Assembly: GCA_012103535.1 (NCBI GenBank)
Contig: WLWQ01000002.1
Span: 1,116,001 to 1,180,000, forward strand
Reading direction: 5' to 3'
Length of the DNA: 64,000 bases
From: Pseudomonadales bacterium
GTDB lineage: Bacteria; Pseudomonadota; Gammaproteobacteria; Pseudomonadales; Pseudohongiellaceae
Position 1 is the first letter of the stretch; each line of letters begins with the position of its first letter. This document shows positions 29,491-39,716 of this stretch, piece by piece. A model generated the notes under the pieces. The model was not told the origin of the DNA and searched no databases. It worked only from the letters and a program-made list of their open reading frames with translations. Both the position numbers and the translations under genes were made by a program.

Positions 29491-29602
29491 TCCGTTTCAC
29501 TCTCCTAACTGTTTGATCTATAAACAGAAAAAAAAGTTAGGCGTTGAAGTTTCTGCGTAAACCCCAAGAGCAATTACAGGGTTTCAGAGTTACGCTTAAC
29601 AA

Positions 29603-30532
29603 ATGAAATTAATACTTGTTGATCAACGTCATGGTCACACGAAGACCATTATCCTTAAAGGTTGGCTAAAAGGCCTGCTTTCCGTCGTCCTATTGGTAGC
29701 GCCCATGGCGCTAGGTTACTTTGGCTATCAATTAGCAGTTTCTCAGAATGAGCGCATTTTCACCGTGGAATCTGCTCAGAGTTGGGATCGCCAAATTAAG
29801 TTGCAGGCGGATCAGCTGGAGGACATTAAAGAAGAGTCTGAACAGCAACTAGAAGCCTTGACTTTACGACTCGCAATGTTACAAGCACGGCTGGTGCGAC
29901 TCGATGCAGTGGGTGAACGGGTTACTACTATTGCAGAATTGGATAGTGGAGAATTCGATTTCAGTCAACCGGTTGCGATCGGTGGTCCAGGTACCGGCCA
30001 ATCTGAATCTTATACAACTACCGGATTTGTGAGTGCCGTCGATCAACTTGAGCGACAGCTGGAAGACAGACAACAACAACTGGAAATCCTCGAAGGCTTG
30101 ATGGCGGATCGAAAGATTCAGTCAGATGTGTTTATTGCCGGACGTCCACTCGATCGAGGATGGATCGCCTCCCGCTTCGGGCAAAGACCTGACCCCTTTA
30201 CTGGAAGACTAACGTTCCATGGCGGGGTAGATTTCACAACAGGTCAATCTGGTGCTGATATAAATACAGTCGCCGCAGGAGTAGTGACTTGGGCGGGACC
30301 TCGTTCAGGTTATGGTTTAATGGTTGAAGTAAATCATGGCAATGGATTTACGACGCGCTACGCCCACGCGGAAAAACTCTTCGTAGATGTGGGTGACATT
30401 GTTAAGAAAAGTCAGAACATTGCCTTGGTAGGATCGACCGGTCGATCTACTGGACCCCATGTTCACTTCGAAGTCTATAAAAACGGCAGAGTAGTAGATC
30501 CAGCTGCCTATATACACCGCACCGCTATATAA
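29603..30532 (+). CDS. M23-family peptidoglycan endopeptidase-like protein
   Basis: The 309-residue membrane-anchored protein has an N-terminal helix at about 19-46 (LKGLLSVVLLVAPMALGYFGYQL). A coiled coil follows (about 55-110) and a second short one near 145-170. The C-terminal M23 (LytM) domain keeps the zinc ligands, with HGGVDFT giving His and Asp and GPHVHFEV giving the HxH, so it is predicted to be active. It would cut peptide cross-links in the periplasm. An M23 gene between lpxC and secA is also found in pseudomonads. No secM is seen here. Confidence 0.9.
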   Translation: MKLILVDQRHGHTKTIILKGWLKGLLSVVLLVAPMALGYFGYQLAVSQNERIFTVESAQSWDRQIKLQADQLEDIKEESEQQLEALTLRLAMLQARLVRLDAVGERVTTIAELDSGEFDFSQPVAIGGPGTGQSESYTTTGFVSAVDQLERQLEDRQQQLEILEGLMADRKIQSDVFIAGRPLDRGWIASRFGQRPDPFTGRLTFHGGVDFTTGQSGADINTVAAGVVTWAGPRSGYGLMVEVNHGNGFTTRYAHAEKLFVDVGDIVKKSQNIALVGSTGRSTGPHVHFEVYKNGRVVDPAAYIHRTAI

Positions 30533-30637
30533 TCCTCTCATTCATCAAATTTGACGTCCTGGTCATTAGGCTCAGTGCGCTGTGCCGTTTTGATTCCCTC
30601 GATTTAAAAAATTAAAGATTTTGGTTAACGTATTCCC

Positions 30638-33418
30638 ATGAACATACTCAATAAAATTTTTGGTAGTAGTAATAGTAGAAAGCTTAAGAAAATGAACCGC
30701 GCCGTTGCTGCAATCAACGAGCTGGAAGAATCTCTCGAGCAGCTATCAAACGAAGATCTGAAAAAGAAAACCGATGAGTTCAGACAGCGCGTAGAGTCGG
30801 GGGAAGCATTAGATGCGATTCTGCCTGAAGCATTTGCAGCAGTAAGAGAAGCTTCGAAAAGAACTCTCGGGCTGCGGCACTTCGACGTGCAAATGATCGG
30901 AGGCATGGTACTGCATCAGGGCAATATATCCGAGATGCGCACCGGTGAAGGTAAAACACTGGTAGCTACCTTGCCTGCCTATCTAAATGGACTATCTGGA
31001 AAGGGTGTACATATCGTTACGGTCAACGAATACCTGGCGCAACGTGATGCAGACTGGATGCGCCCTATTTACGAAATTCTCGGTTACTCAGTTGGAGTTA
31101 TTAAGTCCGGACAAACTCCAGAAGAGAAAAAAGCTGCTTACGAATCCGACATAACATTCGGTACCAATAACGAATTCGGATTTGACTATTTGCGCGACAA
31201 CATGGCATTTCGTCTCGATCAAAAGATGCAGCGGGAGTTGAATTTCGCCATTGTTGATGAAGTTGACTCAATTCTAATTGACGAAGCTAGAACTCCACTC
31301 ATTATCTCTGGCGCTGCAGAAGACAGTTCACAACTCTATGTTGCCATAAACAAACTCATTCCTCGTTTGGACAAAGGTGTTAAAGCTGAAAAATCCAAGA
31401 TGGAGATGATGGATAAAAATTATGTGCCGGAAGATACTGGGGATTTCACAGTCGATGAAAAGAGTAGACAAGTCGAGTTAACCGAATCCGGTCATGAACA
31501 AGTTGAAGAATTATTGATAAAGCAAAATTTATTAGATGAAGGCGAGTCGCTTTACGCCGCCACAAATCTTTCTTTGCTGCATCACGTGCACGCGGGCTTA
31601 AAAGCCCACCATCTTTTCAATAAAGACATCGAATACATCGTTCAAAATCGTCAGATCGTTTTAATTGACGAACATACTGGTCGAACCATGGAAGGTCGCC
31701 GCCTTTCCGATGGATTGCATCAAGCATTGGAGGCGAAAGAGAATGTCGATATTCAGAGTGAGAGCCAAACCCTGGCGTCGACCACGTTTCAGAACTATTT
31801 CCGCATCTACGACAAACTAGCGGGAATGACTGGTACTGCGGATACGGAGGCATTTGAATTCAGTCAGATTTACGGATTGGACGTAGTGGTTATCCCGACC
31901 AACGTTCCGATGATCAGAAATGATGCAAACGATCTAATCTTTCTTACTACCGAGGAAAAATTTGAAGCGGTTCTTAAAGACATTATCGAGATTAGAGAAT
32001 CTGGCGCTCCAATCTTAGTTGGCACCGCTTCAATCGATACTTCCGAAATTCTTTCTAATTTCTTAAAGAAGAAAAACATTGATCATGAAGTATTGAATGC
32101 AAAATTCCATGAAAAAGAAGCGCAAATTATTTCACAAGCAGGTAGGCCAGGCGCAGTGACTATTGCAACCAATATGGCTGGTAGAGGAACCGATATAGTA
32201 TTGGGCGGAAAATGGGAAGCTGAAATTGCCGAAATTGAAAATCCCAGTGATGCTCGAATTGAAAAAATTAAAGAAGATTGGGAGAAACGTCACGCCGAGG
32301 TGGTTGCCGCTGGAGGCCTGCATATCATCGGAACAGAGCGCCACGAGTCCCGCCGCATAGATAATCAGCTACGAGGGCGATCAGGCAGGCAGGGAAATCC
32401 TGGCTTTTCCAGATTCTACTTATCCGCAGATGACAATCTATTACGAATATTTATGACAGATGGAGTACGCAACTTCATGCGACGGCTCGGCATGGAAGAA
32501 GGTGAAGCTATCGAACACGGAATGGTTACCCGACAAATCGAAAAGGCACAGCGTAAAGTTGAAGGCAGGAATTTCGATATTCGAAAACAGTTGTTGGAAT
32601 ACGATAACGTTGCGAATGATCAGCGCACAATTATTTATCGTCAGCGCAATGAGCTAATGGCCAGTGAAGATACTACTGATCTGTTAGATGGCATGCGGGA
32701 AGAGGTAATTGGGCAATTGGTGGATGACTTTATTCCACCGCAGAGTGTGCCAGAACAATGGGATGTACCAGGATTAGAGCAATCCATAGAGACTGAGTTT
32801 GGTTCTCGACAAGCGATTCAGCGCTGGTTGGATGAAGACGACCAATTGTATGAAGAACAGTTAAAGAACAAACTGACTGAACTCTTGAAAGATGAGTATG
32901 TGCAAAAATGCGGAGCTGTCGGAGACCGTATGCGAGAGTTCGAAAAGCAAATAACGCTACAAATCTTAGATCGACTGTGGAAAGAACATCTGGCCACCAT
33001 GGATCATCTGCGCCAGGGGATATTCCTTAGAAGCTATGGTGGAAAGAATCCACGGCAGGAATATAAACGGGAAGCCTTTGCGCAATTCACCGAGCTTATG
33101 CTGGCATTACAACAGGAAGTAATTAAAGTATTAAGCCACATCCAGATTAAGCAAGACGAAGCGGCGGATGCTATTGAGCGTCAACGGGAAGAGGAGACTG
33201 CCAGGGCGCGCATGAACTATCAACATCAGGCTATGTCAGCTTTGGCTGGAGCAGAAGCTGAGGAAAGTCAGGGCGCAGGAGGTGGACCAAGAGGCGAACC
33301 AGGTGGTGCTGACAAACAAACTCCGTTTGTGCGCGATGTTCCCAAGGTTGGAAGAAACGATCCCTGCCCTTGTGGATCAGGCAAGAAGTACAAACAGTGT
33401 CATGGAAAGATAGGCTAA
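30638..33418 (+). CDS. secA: Preprotein translocase ATPase SecA
   Basis: This 926-residue motor drives Sec export. Motifs: [17 protein letters not shown] (Walker A), [19 protein letters not shown] (Walker B), the [13 protein letters not shown] segment, [18 protein letters not shown], and [18 protein letters not shown]. The C-terminus ends in the zinc-binding [14 protein letters not shown], which contacts SecB. The start ATG opens [18 protein letters not shown], typical of proteobacterial SecA. Length is close to E. coli (901). Confidence 0.98.
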   Translation: MNILNKIFGSSNSRKLKKMNRAVAAINELEESLEQLSNEDLKKKTDEFRQRVESGEALDAILPEAFAAVREASKRTLGLRHFDVQMIGGMVLHQGNISEMRTGEGKTLVATLPAYLNGLSGKGVHIVTVNEYLAQRDADWMRPIYEILGYSVGVIKSGQTPEEKKAAYESDITFGTNNEFGFDYLRDNMAFRLDQKMQRELNFAIVDEVDSILIDEARTPLIISGAAEDSSQLYVAINKLIPRLDKGVKAEKSKMEMMDKNYVPEDTGDFTVDEKSRQVELTESGHEQVEELLIKQNLLDEGESLYAATNLSLLHHVHAGLKAHHLFNKDIEYIVQNRQIVLIDEHTGRTMEGRRLSDGLHQALEAKENVDIQSESQTLASTTFQNYFRIYDKLAGMTGTADTEAFEFSQIYGLDVVVIPTNVPMIRNDANDLIFLTTEEKFEAVLKDIIEIRESGAPILVGTASIDTSEILSNFLKKKNIDHEVLNAKFHEKEAQIISQAGRPGAVTIATNMAGRGTDIVLGGKWEAEIAEIENPSDARIEKIKEDWEKRHAEVVAAGGLHIIGTERHESRRIDNQLRGRSGRQGNPGFSRFYLSADDNLLRIFMTDGVRNFMRRLGMEEGEAIEHGMVTRQIEKAQRKVEGRNFDIRKQLLEYDNVANDQRTIIYRQRNELMASEDTTDLLDGMREEVIGQLVDDFIPPQSVPEQWDVPGLEQSIETEFGSRQAIQRWLDEDDQLYEEQLKNKLTELLKDEYVQKCGAVGDRMREFEKQITLQILDRLWKEHLATMDHLRQGIFLRSYGGKNPRQEYKREAFAQFTELMLALQQEVIKVLSHIQIKQDEAADAIERQREEETARARMNYQHQAMSALAGAEAEESQGAGGGPRGEPGGADKQTPFVRDVPKVGRNDPCPCGSGKKYKQCHGKIG

Positions 33419-33422
33419 CAAA

Positions 33423-34640
33423 ATGGCAGTTGGTTCCGGTTGTACTGGAGAATTTCACCCTGTTGCAGGGATTAAACTCGCTGCGGCAAAGAGTGAAATT
33501 CGCTATGCCGATCGACTGGATCTGGTGCTGATAGAATTAGCTGAAAATTCCAGTGTCGCCGGCATCTACACCCAAAATGCGTTCTGTGCTGCACCGGTAG
33601 CCGTAACCAAGGCCCATACTCAGAATGCTTTCCCGCGCTATTTTCTTATTAACACTGGTAATGCAAATGCCGGTACTGGTAAATCTGGAAAATTGAACGC
33701 ATTGCGTTGTTGTCAGGTTTTTGCGGATTTGGGCGGCGTTTCAGTTCAGCAAGTATTGCCATTTTCAACCGGCGTGATTGGAGAAGAATTGCCAGTCGAT
33801 AAAATTCTCCTTGCCGCACCAATCTTGTATTCGGATTTGTCAGAGAATAATTGGCCTGTGGCCGCAGAGGGCATATTAACAACCGATACCAGACCAAAGT
33901 TAGTTTCTACCCAGTTGGAAATCGACGGCAAGCTAATCACTATTACCGGTATCGCCAAAGGATCGGGAATGATCAAGCCCAATATGGCGACCATGTTAGC
34001 GTATGTCTTTACCGATGCTGATATTGACGCAGAGTTGCTTGATCAATTGCTGCGCAAGGCATCGAATAAATCATTTAATCGCATTACTGTGGATGGCGAT
34101 ACTTCAACTAATGATTGCTGCATGTTAGCGGCTACGGGAAAAGCGAATATTTCTATTGGTGAATTGGACGCAACGAGTCGAAGTCGATTTGTAGATTCAC
34201 TGGATACTGTATTCGTAGAACTAGCGACTCAATTAATAAAAGACGGTGAAGGGGCCAGTAAGTTTGTAACAGTTCGAGTGGAATCTGGAAAGTCATCCAA
34301 TGAATGTTTAAGAGTTGCTTATGCGATTGCCGAGTCGCCTTTAGTTAAGACAGCATTATTCGCAGCAGATCCGAATTGGGGTCGAATTCTGGCAGTGGTT
34401 GGGCGTGCGGACTTGGATGACCTGGAGCTTGATAAGGTCATCATAAATATTGGCGACGTCGGTATTGTTTCGCAAGGTGGAGTCGACCCTACATATACCG
34501 AAGAACAAGGACAGGCAGTTATGGATCATGACGACATTGTTATCACTGTTGCGCTGCAGCGAGGTGATAGCGTGGAATCCATTTGGACATCAGACCTTTC
34601 TCACGACTACGTTAGTATCAATGCGGACTATCGTTCCTAG
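33423..34640 (+). CDS. argJ: Bifunctional ornithine acetyltransferase / N-acetylglutamate synthase
   Basis: The 405-residue enzyme recycles acetyl groups in arginine synthesis. It is autocleaved before the Thr in KPNMATMLAY, which becomes the nucleophile of the beta chain. Other family segments: GIKLAAAKSEIRYADRLDL, NTGNANAGTG, FSTGVIGEELP, ITGIAKGSGMIKPNM, TVDGDTSTNDC and ADPNWGRILAVVGRA. It begins four bases after secA, which suggests co-transcription, and the same secA-argJ-mutT order occurs in Pseudomonas. Confidence 0.96.
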   Translation: MAVGSGCTGEFHPVAGIKLAAAKSEIRYADRLDLVLIELAENSSVAGIYTQNAFCAAPVAVTKAHTQNAFPRYFLINTGNANAGTGKSGKLNALRCCQVFADLGGVSVQQVLPFSTGVIGEELPVDKILLAAPILYSDLSENNWPVAAEGILTTDTRPKLVSTQLEIDGKLITITGIAKGSGMIKPNMATMLAYVFTDADIDAELLDQLLRKASNKSFNRITVDGDTSTNDCCMLAATGKANISIGELDATSRSRFVDSLDTVFVELATQLIKDGEGASKFVTVRVESGKSSNECLRVAYAIAESPLVKTALFAADPNWGRILAVVGRADLDDLELDKVIINIGDVGIVSQGGVDPTYTEEQGQAVMDHDDIVITVALQRGDSVESIWTSDLSHDYVSINADYRS

Positions 34641-34663
34641 CCTCAAAGTCATCCATTGATGCC

Positions 34664-35605
34664 ATGGAAGCATTAGCTATCACTCATGTTGCAGTTGGCG
34701 TAATCATCAATGAGCACGAACAAGTGCTGATTTCCCGACGACATCCAGACAGTCATAAGGGTGGGCTCTGGGAATTTCCCGGCGGAAAGAAAGAAGAGTC
34801 AGAAACTATCGAAGCTGCACTGCAAAGAGAGTTTGTCGAAGAGCTGGGAATAAAGCCGACAAAGTTTCACCCATTTACGAAAACCCGCTATCACTACCCA
34901 GAAAAGACTGTACTGCTCGATGTTTGGATAATCACTGAATATGAGGGGGAGGCAATAGGTAAGGAAGGGCAGGCAATTGAATGGCGCGAATTGCATCACT
35001 TGCGCTCTACAGATTTTCCGGAAGCGAATGCGCCAATTATAAAAAGAATTCAACTACCGAAGGAATTTGCAATCACTGCAGATCTCGAATCAAGTGAAGA
35101 ATTACCTACTCTTTTTAAAAAATATTCAGAACAAGGGATTCAGCTTATCCAGTTTCGCCAAACTCATCTCGATCAAGCCAACTATGTGTACTGGCTGCAG
35201 AGTGCCGTTTCTATCGCGCGCGATTATGACATTCACATAGTCGCGAATCAGTCTCCAGATACATTCGGTGCTGCTCATGCTAGCGGACTACATGTAAATT
35301 CAAATACTCTCATGTCATTAGTACGGCGGCCTGTTGCCAGCGATCTTCTTTTCAGTGCTTCCTGCCATAGCTTCGAAGAGCTGCATCAAGCGCAAATTCT
35401 TGATGCAGACTTTGTCACTCTGTCACCTGTCTGCTATACCTCAAAGTATGGGTCTGGAAATGAGCTCGGGTGGGATAGCTTTTCCGATCTAGCCGGTCGG
35501 ATTAGTTTACCGGTATACGCTTTAGGAGGATTAGGACGTGATGATTTGCAAGTCGCACAGTCCTGCGGTGCCTTCGGAATTGCAGGAATATCTGCCTATC
35601 TCTAA
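34664..35605 (+). CDS. Nudix hydrolase fused to a thiamine-phosphate-synthase-like domain
   Basis: This 313-residue fusion has a MutT-like domain at about 5-128 with an intact Nudix box (GGKKEESETIEAALQREFVEELGI, in two parts GX5E and REFVEEL). A ThiE/TenI-like barrel follows at about 135-313. The Nudix half would hydrolyse oxidised nucleotides such as 8-oxo-dGTP or a thiamine-related pyrophosphate. In the barrel, the synthase QLREK-type loop reads QFRQT, losing the lysine used to bind the pyrophosphate, while LSPVCYTSK resembles the GPVFPTxTK loop. Such fusions are widespread in gammaproteobacteria, next to argJ. Catalysis by the second half is doubtful. Confidence 0.88.
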   Translation: MEALAITHVAVGVIINEHEQVLISRRHPDSHKGGLWEFPGGKKEESETIEAALQREFVEELGIKPTKFHPFTKTRYHYPEKTVLLDVWIITEYEGEAIGKEGQAIEWRELHHLRSTDFPEANAPIIKRIQLPKEFAITADLESSEELPTLFKKYSEQGIQLIQFRQTHLDQANYVYWLQSAVSIARDYDIHIVANQSPDTFGAAHASGLHVNSNTLMSLVRRPVASDLLFSASCHSFEELHQAQILDADFVTLSPVCYTSKYGSGNELGWDSFSDLAGRISLPVYALGGLGRDDLQVAQSCGAFGIAGISAYL

Positions 35606-35823
35606 ATCCTGCTAATGTGAAAAATTGCTGTATTCATAATTGGATAGGAGTACTTACTTACTAATATCGTCGGGAAATAGCAGCAAGTTACTGATATCAA
35701 TGGGGTTAATCGCTTCTAAATTTCCGGCTTTTTACGCTATTTGTGATAAAGTATTTTGAAAATAAGCAGATACACCACTGTGGAAACCTGAAAAGCGTGA
35801 TTTTCTCATGATTCCGCGCGATC

Positions 35824-35839
35824 TGTGATCTGGATCACT
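35824..35839 (+). promoter_or_regulatory. Putative CRP/Vfr binding site
   Basis: TGTGA-N6-TCACT matches the CRP consensus TGTGA-N6-TCACA at nine of ten positions, and its core GTGATC-TG-GATCAC is a perfect palindrome. A TATAAA -10 candidate lies at 35865-35870, placing the site centre about 45 bases before the predicted start, near the class II position. The rest of the 287-base gap (35606-35892) shows no gene. Confidence 0.6.
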
Positions 35840-35892
35840 GAGATTTTCGCTAACTTGTTGAAACTATAAAGAATTATTGGAAGAGCCTGGGC

Positions 35893-37986
35893 GTGAGTAT
35901 GAAACGGAATTACTACCCGAAGTCCACAATATCATCCCTCCTATTGATGGTAGTTATTGCCTTGGGCTTCGTGAGCCCAGCGTTTGCTGATTTGGCAAAT
36001 TTGGTCGATCAGGGTGTGCTAGTTGAAACCAACCCAGAACAAGCACCTGAAGAAGAAGGCGAACCGGTCCAGGAGCAAACACCAGTTGGTGAAGGCGTTG
36101 ATGCTACTTATATAAGCTCTGGTGGATGGGCAGTTACAGGGCCTGATTTTATAGATGTTGCCACTTATGTATTCGATTTTGTTGGCACCGGATCTGTTTC
36201 CGCCGCAACACTAATTTTGCAGCTGGATGAGATTCATCCTCAAAATGAGTCGGCGCCTATTGAGCTGTCGTTCTTCTCAGACGATGGAGAAATAGAAGTC
36301 TCTGATTATTCCATTGGCTTTCCCTCTTCAATTGAAAATATAGATGCATTTGCTCTTACTGAAACTGAGATACGCATTGATGTTACGGGAGCAGTAAACT
36401 CTTCTTTAAACTCGAGCCAATTTGTTGGATTTCGAATTAAAAGCTCGGTGCTACCTAGTTCAGTCGATGAAAGTCTTTTGCCAACCTATACCGGTGTTAA
36501 ATTTCTGGATAATCCAACGCTGGAGTTTGTGCCGGGAGATCCACCTGCTGTCGCTACAGATGCCGCAAGGTTTGATGGATATACCATGGAAGTACCTTCG
36601 ATCGATGTGACAGGAGTCGGTGAAGTAGGCGCACAATTTCGATTAGTGGATCCTAATGAATTGATCTTCCAGTTAACGTTTGCCGAACTAGTATCAGAGG
36701 ATCCTGGGCCGCCGCCATTGTCAGGCGCTGAACTATTGGATTGCGCAGCATTCGAGCCACCTGAATTCTCTCTGGTGAGTGAAGGTATCGCCAGCTTTTC
36801 AACGATTTCCGGCATCCTTGATGCTCCCAGCGTAAACTTAGACGGTGAGCAAATAGCAGTTCGTCTTGAATATATTGAGGGATCGGAACCGTGGTTGTTT
36901 GAGACATTAGCGCTAGGCGCTGTGCAGTCAGGGCCTTCAGATGCGTTGATTTCAGCCCTCGGAGGAGGTTTGGTTGTTGAACCAGCTCAAGATTTTGTTC
37001 CCTTATGTCACGGTTGGGTGTTAATTGGTGACTATACTCGAAACCGTATCGTCGAAAGAAATTTAATCAGTGGTGAAACCGGGGCTACTTATCCGTTTAA
37101 TACGCGGGCGAGTCAGTTCACTCTGGATGAGGAAAATGAAATTCTCTATTTCACAGTGCATCCTGTATCAGAACGGCTATATAAATTGGATTTAAATACT
37201 GGCGAAATCGAACATAACCAATTATCCCAGGTACTTTTTGGTGATATGGGAGCTAGCTACGAATATGGGTTCGCGCCGTTTAAATTATCGATGGGGGTGG
37301 GTGGCGATATCTTTGCACTCTTTAAAGAAGGTGAAGGCTTCGACCCTGAAAACAATATTCCATTTGCTGATACCTCGAATTGGATGGGTTTGTTAGATAC
37401 CGATGGAAATTTCCGCATCGATAGCATTCCATTGGAGGAGCCTGTTCGTATTAAGTATGAACCAGTTCAGGAACACTTATTCCTCACTTCAGAATCGAAT
37501 TTAGCAACTTTCGATTTTAACACTGCCACGAATGCGCTTGATTTCGTGCCAGGAACCGATATTGCTGTGGGAGCTTCCTGCACGGATTTCGACATTTCGC
37601 CAGATGGCTCTCGACTAGCTTATACCTGTCCAGAAGGAAATTATGGCGACACAGAATTCGGTATCGTAGATATGGATCCGCGGGATTACCATAATAACGA
37701 TGGTGAATGGGTGTTTAATGATTCACCTTTAAGTGCTTCGTTTAATGGCGAAGGTACCCTGTTGATAGCAGCCGATAATGAGCGTGTGTATGTTTTTGAT
37801 GTTGTGACACATCTAATATTGGAAGATTTCGAATTGGGACTGTTGGAAGGTGAATCTGTGCGCAAAGTTCGGCAATCAAGGGATGAAGATTACATCTATC
37901 TCTTCTTACAAAACGATATCTTTGCAGCCAACAGCAAATTCTATTGGATGCCTACACCTGAGATAATTGGTACTCCACTGCCTTAA
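35893..37986 (+). CDS. Unrecognised exported protein with propeller-like repeats
   Basis: I do not recognise this 697-residue family. A Sec signal peptide (LLLMVVIALGFVSPAFA) is predicted to be cut near residue 32. An acidic Pro/Glu-rich linker follows, then a beta-rich domain (about 65-215) ending in an FGVGIRIKS-like strand (FVGFRIKSS), a middle domain to about 350, and a C-terminal region from about 372. That last region has repeats such as WVLIGDYTRNRIVERNL, LYKLDLNTGEIE, LATFDFNTATNALDF and VYVFDVVTHLI, which suggest a beta-propeller of the YVTN/SMP-30 type. The only Cys pairs are scattered. GTG at 35893 with GGAAGAG seven bases upstream is chosen over ATG 35899. It stands alone, convergent with yacG. 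Confidence 0.75.
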   Translation: MSMKRNYYPKSTISSLLLMVVIALGFVSPAFADLANLVDQGVLVETNPEQAPEEEGEPVQEQTPVGEGVDATYISSGGWAVTGPDFIDVATYVFDFVGTGSVSAATLILQLDEIHPQNESAPIELSFFSDDGEIEVSDYSIGFPSSIENIDAFALTETEIRIDVTGAVNSSLNSSQFVGFRIKSSVLPSSVDESLLPTYTGVKFLDNPTLEFVPGDPPAVATDAARFDGYTMEVPSIDVTGVGEVGAQFRLVDPNELIFQLTFAELVSEDPGPPPLSGAELLDCAAFEPPEFSLVSEGIASFSTISGILDAPSVNLDGEQIAVRLEYIEGSEPWLFETLALGAVQSGPSDALISALGGGLVVEPAQDFVPLCHGWVLIGDYTRNRIVERNLISGETGATYPFNTRASQFTLDEENEILYFTVHPVSERLYKLDLNTGEIEHNQLSQVLFGDMGASYEYGFAPFKLSMGVGGDIFALFKEGEGFDPENNIPFADTSNWMGLLDTDGNFRIDSIPLEEPVRIKYEPVQEHLFLTSESNLATFDFNTATNALDFVPGTDIAVGASCTDFDISPDGSRLAYTCPEGNYGDTEFGIVDMDPRDYHNNDGEWVFNDSPLSASFNGEGTLLIAADNERVYVFDVVTHLILEDFELGLLEGESVRKVRQSRDEDYIYLFLQNDIFAANSKFYWMPTPEIIGTPLP

Positions 37987-37992
37987 CTCGAA

Positions 37993-38187
37993 CTACTGTA
38001 ATTTTTCTTCCGAGTCATCCTCGATAGGATAGACTGGTTCGCCTGCTATTGTATTTTTCCCCGTTGCCCAATCGCCAAAATCGATTAACTTGCAGCGTTC
38101 ACTGCAAAATGGTCTGTACTCGTTTTCATCTGTCCAGCTAACTGGCTTTTCACAGGTAGGGCAATTAACGATTCTCGGTTTTGTCAT
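37993..38187 (-). CDS. yacG: DNA gyrase inhibitor YacG, zinc-binding
   Basis: The 64-residue protein has a four-cysteine zinc site, CPTCEKPV and [17 protein letters not shown], which is diagnostic of the family. YacG binds GyrB and blocks DNA binding in E. coli. It overlaps coaE by four bases and forms the end of the pilBCD-coaE-yacG run. Confidence 0.96.
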   Translation of the reverse strand: MTKPRIVNCPTCEKPVSWTDENEYRPFCSERCKLIDFGDWATGKNTIAGEPVYPIEDDSEEKLQ

Positions 38188-38783
38188 TGGGATTTCGCCA
38201 GCTCTAAGTATTGATCGTGTAGCTGCAATAGTTGTTTCCGAACATCAGCCAGTTCTAGCGAATTATCTACTACATCGTCCGCTTCTTCCAAGCGCTTCGC
38301 TCGAGGTAGTTGAGTGTCGATAATGCCTTTAATAGTTTCCTCAGAACTGCCGTCTCTACTTAAGGTGCGTTTAAACTGGGTTTCTTCGTCGACGTCTACA
38401 ACTAGTACTCTATCGACCAGGTCTTTTTGAGTAGTTTCCAGAAGCAATGGGGATTCCAATATTACATAGGGAGAAGAGGCTGTCTGTAGTGCTCGAACTA
38501 ATAATTGGGCTATGAGTGGATGGGTAAGCTGTTCCAGCCATTCTCGGTCACTGGGAGCGGCAAACACTATTTCTCTGAGCTTGCTTCTATTTAGCGATTT
38601 ATCTTCCTGAAGAATCTCGGTGCCAAATCGTTCTTCTATGGCAGCAAGCGCTTCGCTTTCCGGTTCCACCACATCTCGAGCTAGTTGGTCAGCGTTAACC
38701 ACGTCAATTCCCAATTCAGAAAAGACTGAGGCAACAGTAGATTTGCCGCTGCCGATACCACCAGTGAGGCCGAGTACAAACAT
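38184..38783 (-). CDS. coaE: Dephospho-CoA kinase
   Basis: The 199-residue kinase phosphorylates the 3'-hydroxyl of dephospho-CoA, the last step of CoA synthesis. It has the P-loop [17 protein letters not shown], the substrate-site [12 protein letters not shown], and the LILESPLL-type strand ([25 protein letters not shown], in part). It follows pilD by five bases and overlaps yacG, the standard gammaproteobacterial order. Confidence 0.96.
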   Translation of the reverse strand: MFVLGLTGGIGSGKSTVASVFSELGIDVVNADQLARDVVEPESEALAAIEERFGTEILQEDKSLNRSKLREIVFAAPSDREWLEQLTHPLIAQLLVRALQTASSPYVILESPLLLETTQKDLVDRVLVVDVDEETQFKRTLSRDGSSEETIKGIIDTQLPRAKRLEEADDVVDNSLELADVRKQLLQLHDQYLELAKSQ

Positions 38784-38788
38784 CTGTG

Positions 38789-39688
38789 TTAACTAACGAA
38801 ATTGTTAATGTAGAAGCTGCTTATCTGAGGGCCCCAAATAAGCATGATAAATCCTGCCCCGGCGAGGAAAGGACCAAATGACATGGGTACCGACTTATCT
38901 CTGCCCATGGCAACTATCATGAGAAGCCCAAACACAGCGCCTACCAGTGAGGAAAGGATAATGATTGGTAACAGGCTTTGCCATCCCATCCATGCGCCCA
39001 ACGCAGCCAGCAACTTAAAGTCGCCATAGCCCATCCCTTCCTTGCCAGTTGCCAGCTTAAACACCCAATAAAAAGTCCACAGTACGAGATAACCTGCAAT
39101 CGCACCTATTACTGCATCGTAGAGAGATACGCCAAAACCGAGATCGAGGGCATTTACTAATATGCCTAACCATAAAAGTGGAATGGTTATGTCGTCAGGC
39201 AGTAGCTGATGATCGAAATCTATAAGAGTCAGTGCCACCAGAGACCAGGTGAAAAGCAGCAATGCTAAAGTGAGCCACGTGGCGCCAAAGGTAAATGCCA
39301 CTAAGGCCGAAAGCACACCGTTTGCGAACTCAATGCTGGGATAACGCAATGAAATCTTCGATTTGCAACTAGAGCATTTTCCTCCGAGTACAATGTAGCT
39401 AATCACTGGAACGTTTTCCCAGGGCTTAATCTTATGATTACAGTGAGGGCAATGAGAGGCAGGATGTTGCAAATTAAAAATTTCGTGTTTTGCAGAAGAA
39501 TCTTTGCTTTCCGGAGAAGGGTCATCTATTTCCAGATATTCACAACACTGCTGCTTCCAATCACGTTGCAACATGATTGGCATGCGGTAAATTACAACGT
39601 TGAGAAAGCTTCCGACCAGTAGGCCGAGTACAAGGCTGGCTATGACGAGAAAAGACTGGCTCGTCTCGAGTAATTCAATGATTGCCAT
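38789..39688 (-). CDS. pilD: Type IV prepilin peptidase / N-methyltransferase PilD
   Basis: This 299-residue polytopic aspartyl protease cuts prepilins after Gly and methylates the new N-terminal Phe. The N-terminal GSFLNVVIYRMP is followed by a four-Cys zinc domain (CPHCNHKI and CSSCKSK). The two catalytic aspartates lie in LIDFDHQLLPDDI and GYGDFKLLAALGAWMG. About eight membrane helices are predicted. It should process both pilins encoded 4-5 kb away and the other pseudopilins of the cell. Confidence 0.96.
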   Translation of the reverse strand: MAIIELLETSQSFLVIASLVLGLLVGSFLNVVIYRMPIMLQRDWKQQCCEYLEIDDPSPESKDSSAKHEIFNLQHPASHCPHCNHKIKPWENVPVISYIVLGGKCSSCKSKISLRYPSIEFANGVLSALVAFTFGATWLTLALLLFTWSLVALTLIDFDHQLLPDDITIPLLWLGILVNALDLGFGVSLYDAVIGAIAGYLVLWTFYWVFKLATGKEGMGYGDFKLLAALGAWMGWQSLLPIIILSSLVGAVFGLLMIVAMGRDKSVPMSFGPFLAGAGFIMLIWGPQISSFYINNFVS

Positions 39689-39716
39689 TCAGAATTGAGT
39701 GCTGCTTCCCGTCGTC

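Noticed and set aside
29491-30637. Possible secM between lpxC and secA
   Set aside because: The gene present is an M23 peptidase, and no arrest-peptide-like ORF was seen. SecM is mainly enterobacterial and pasteurellal.
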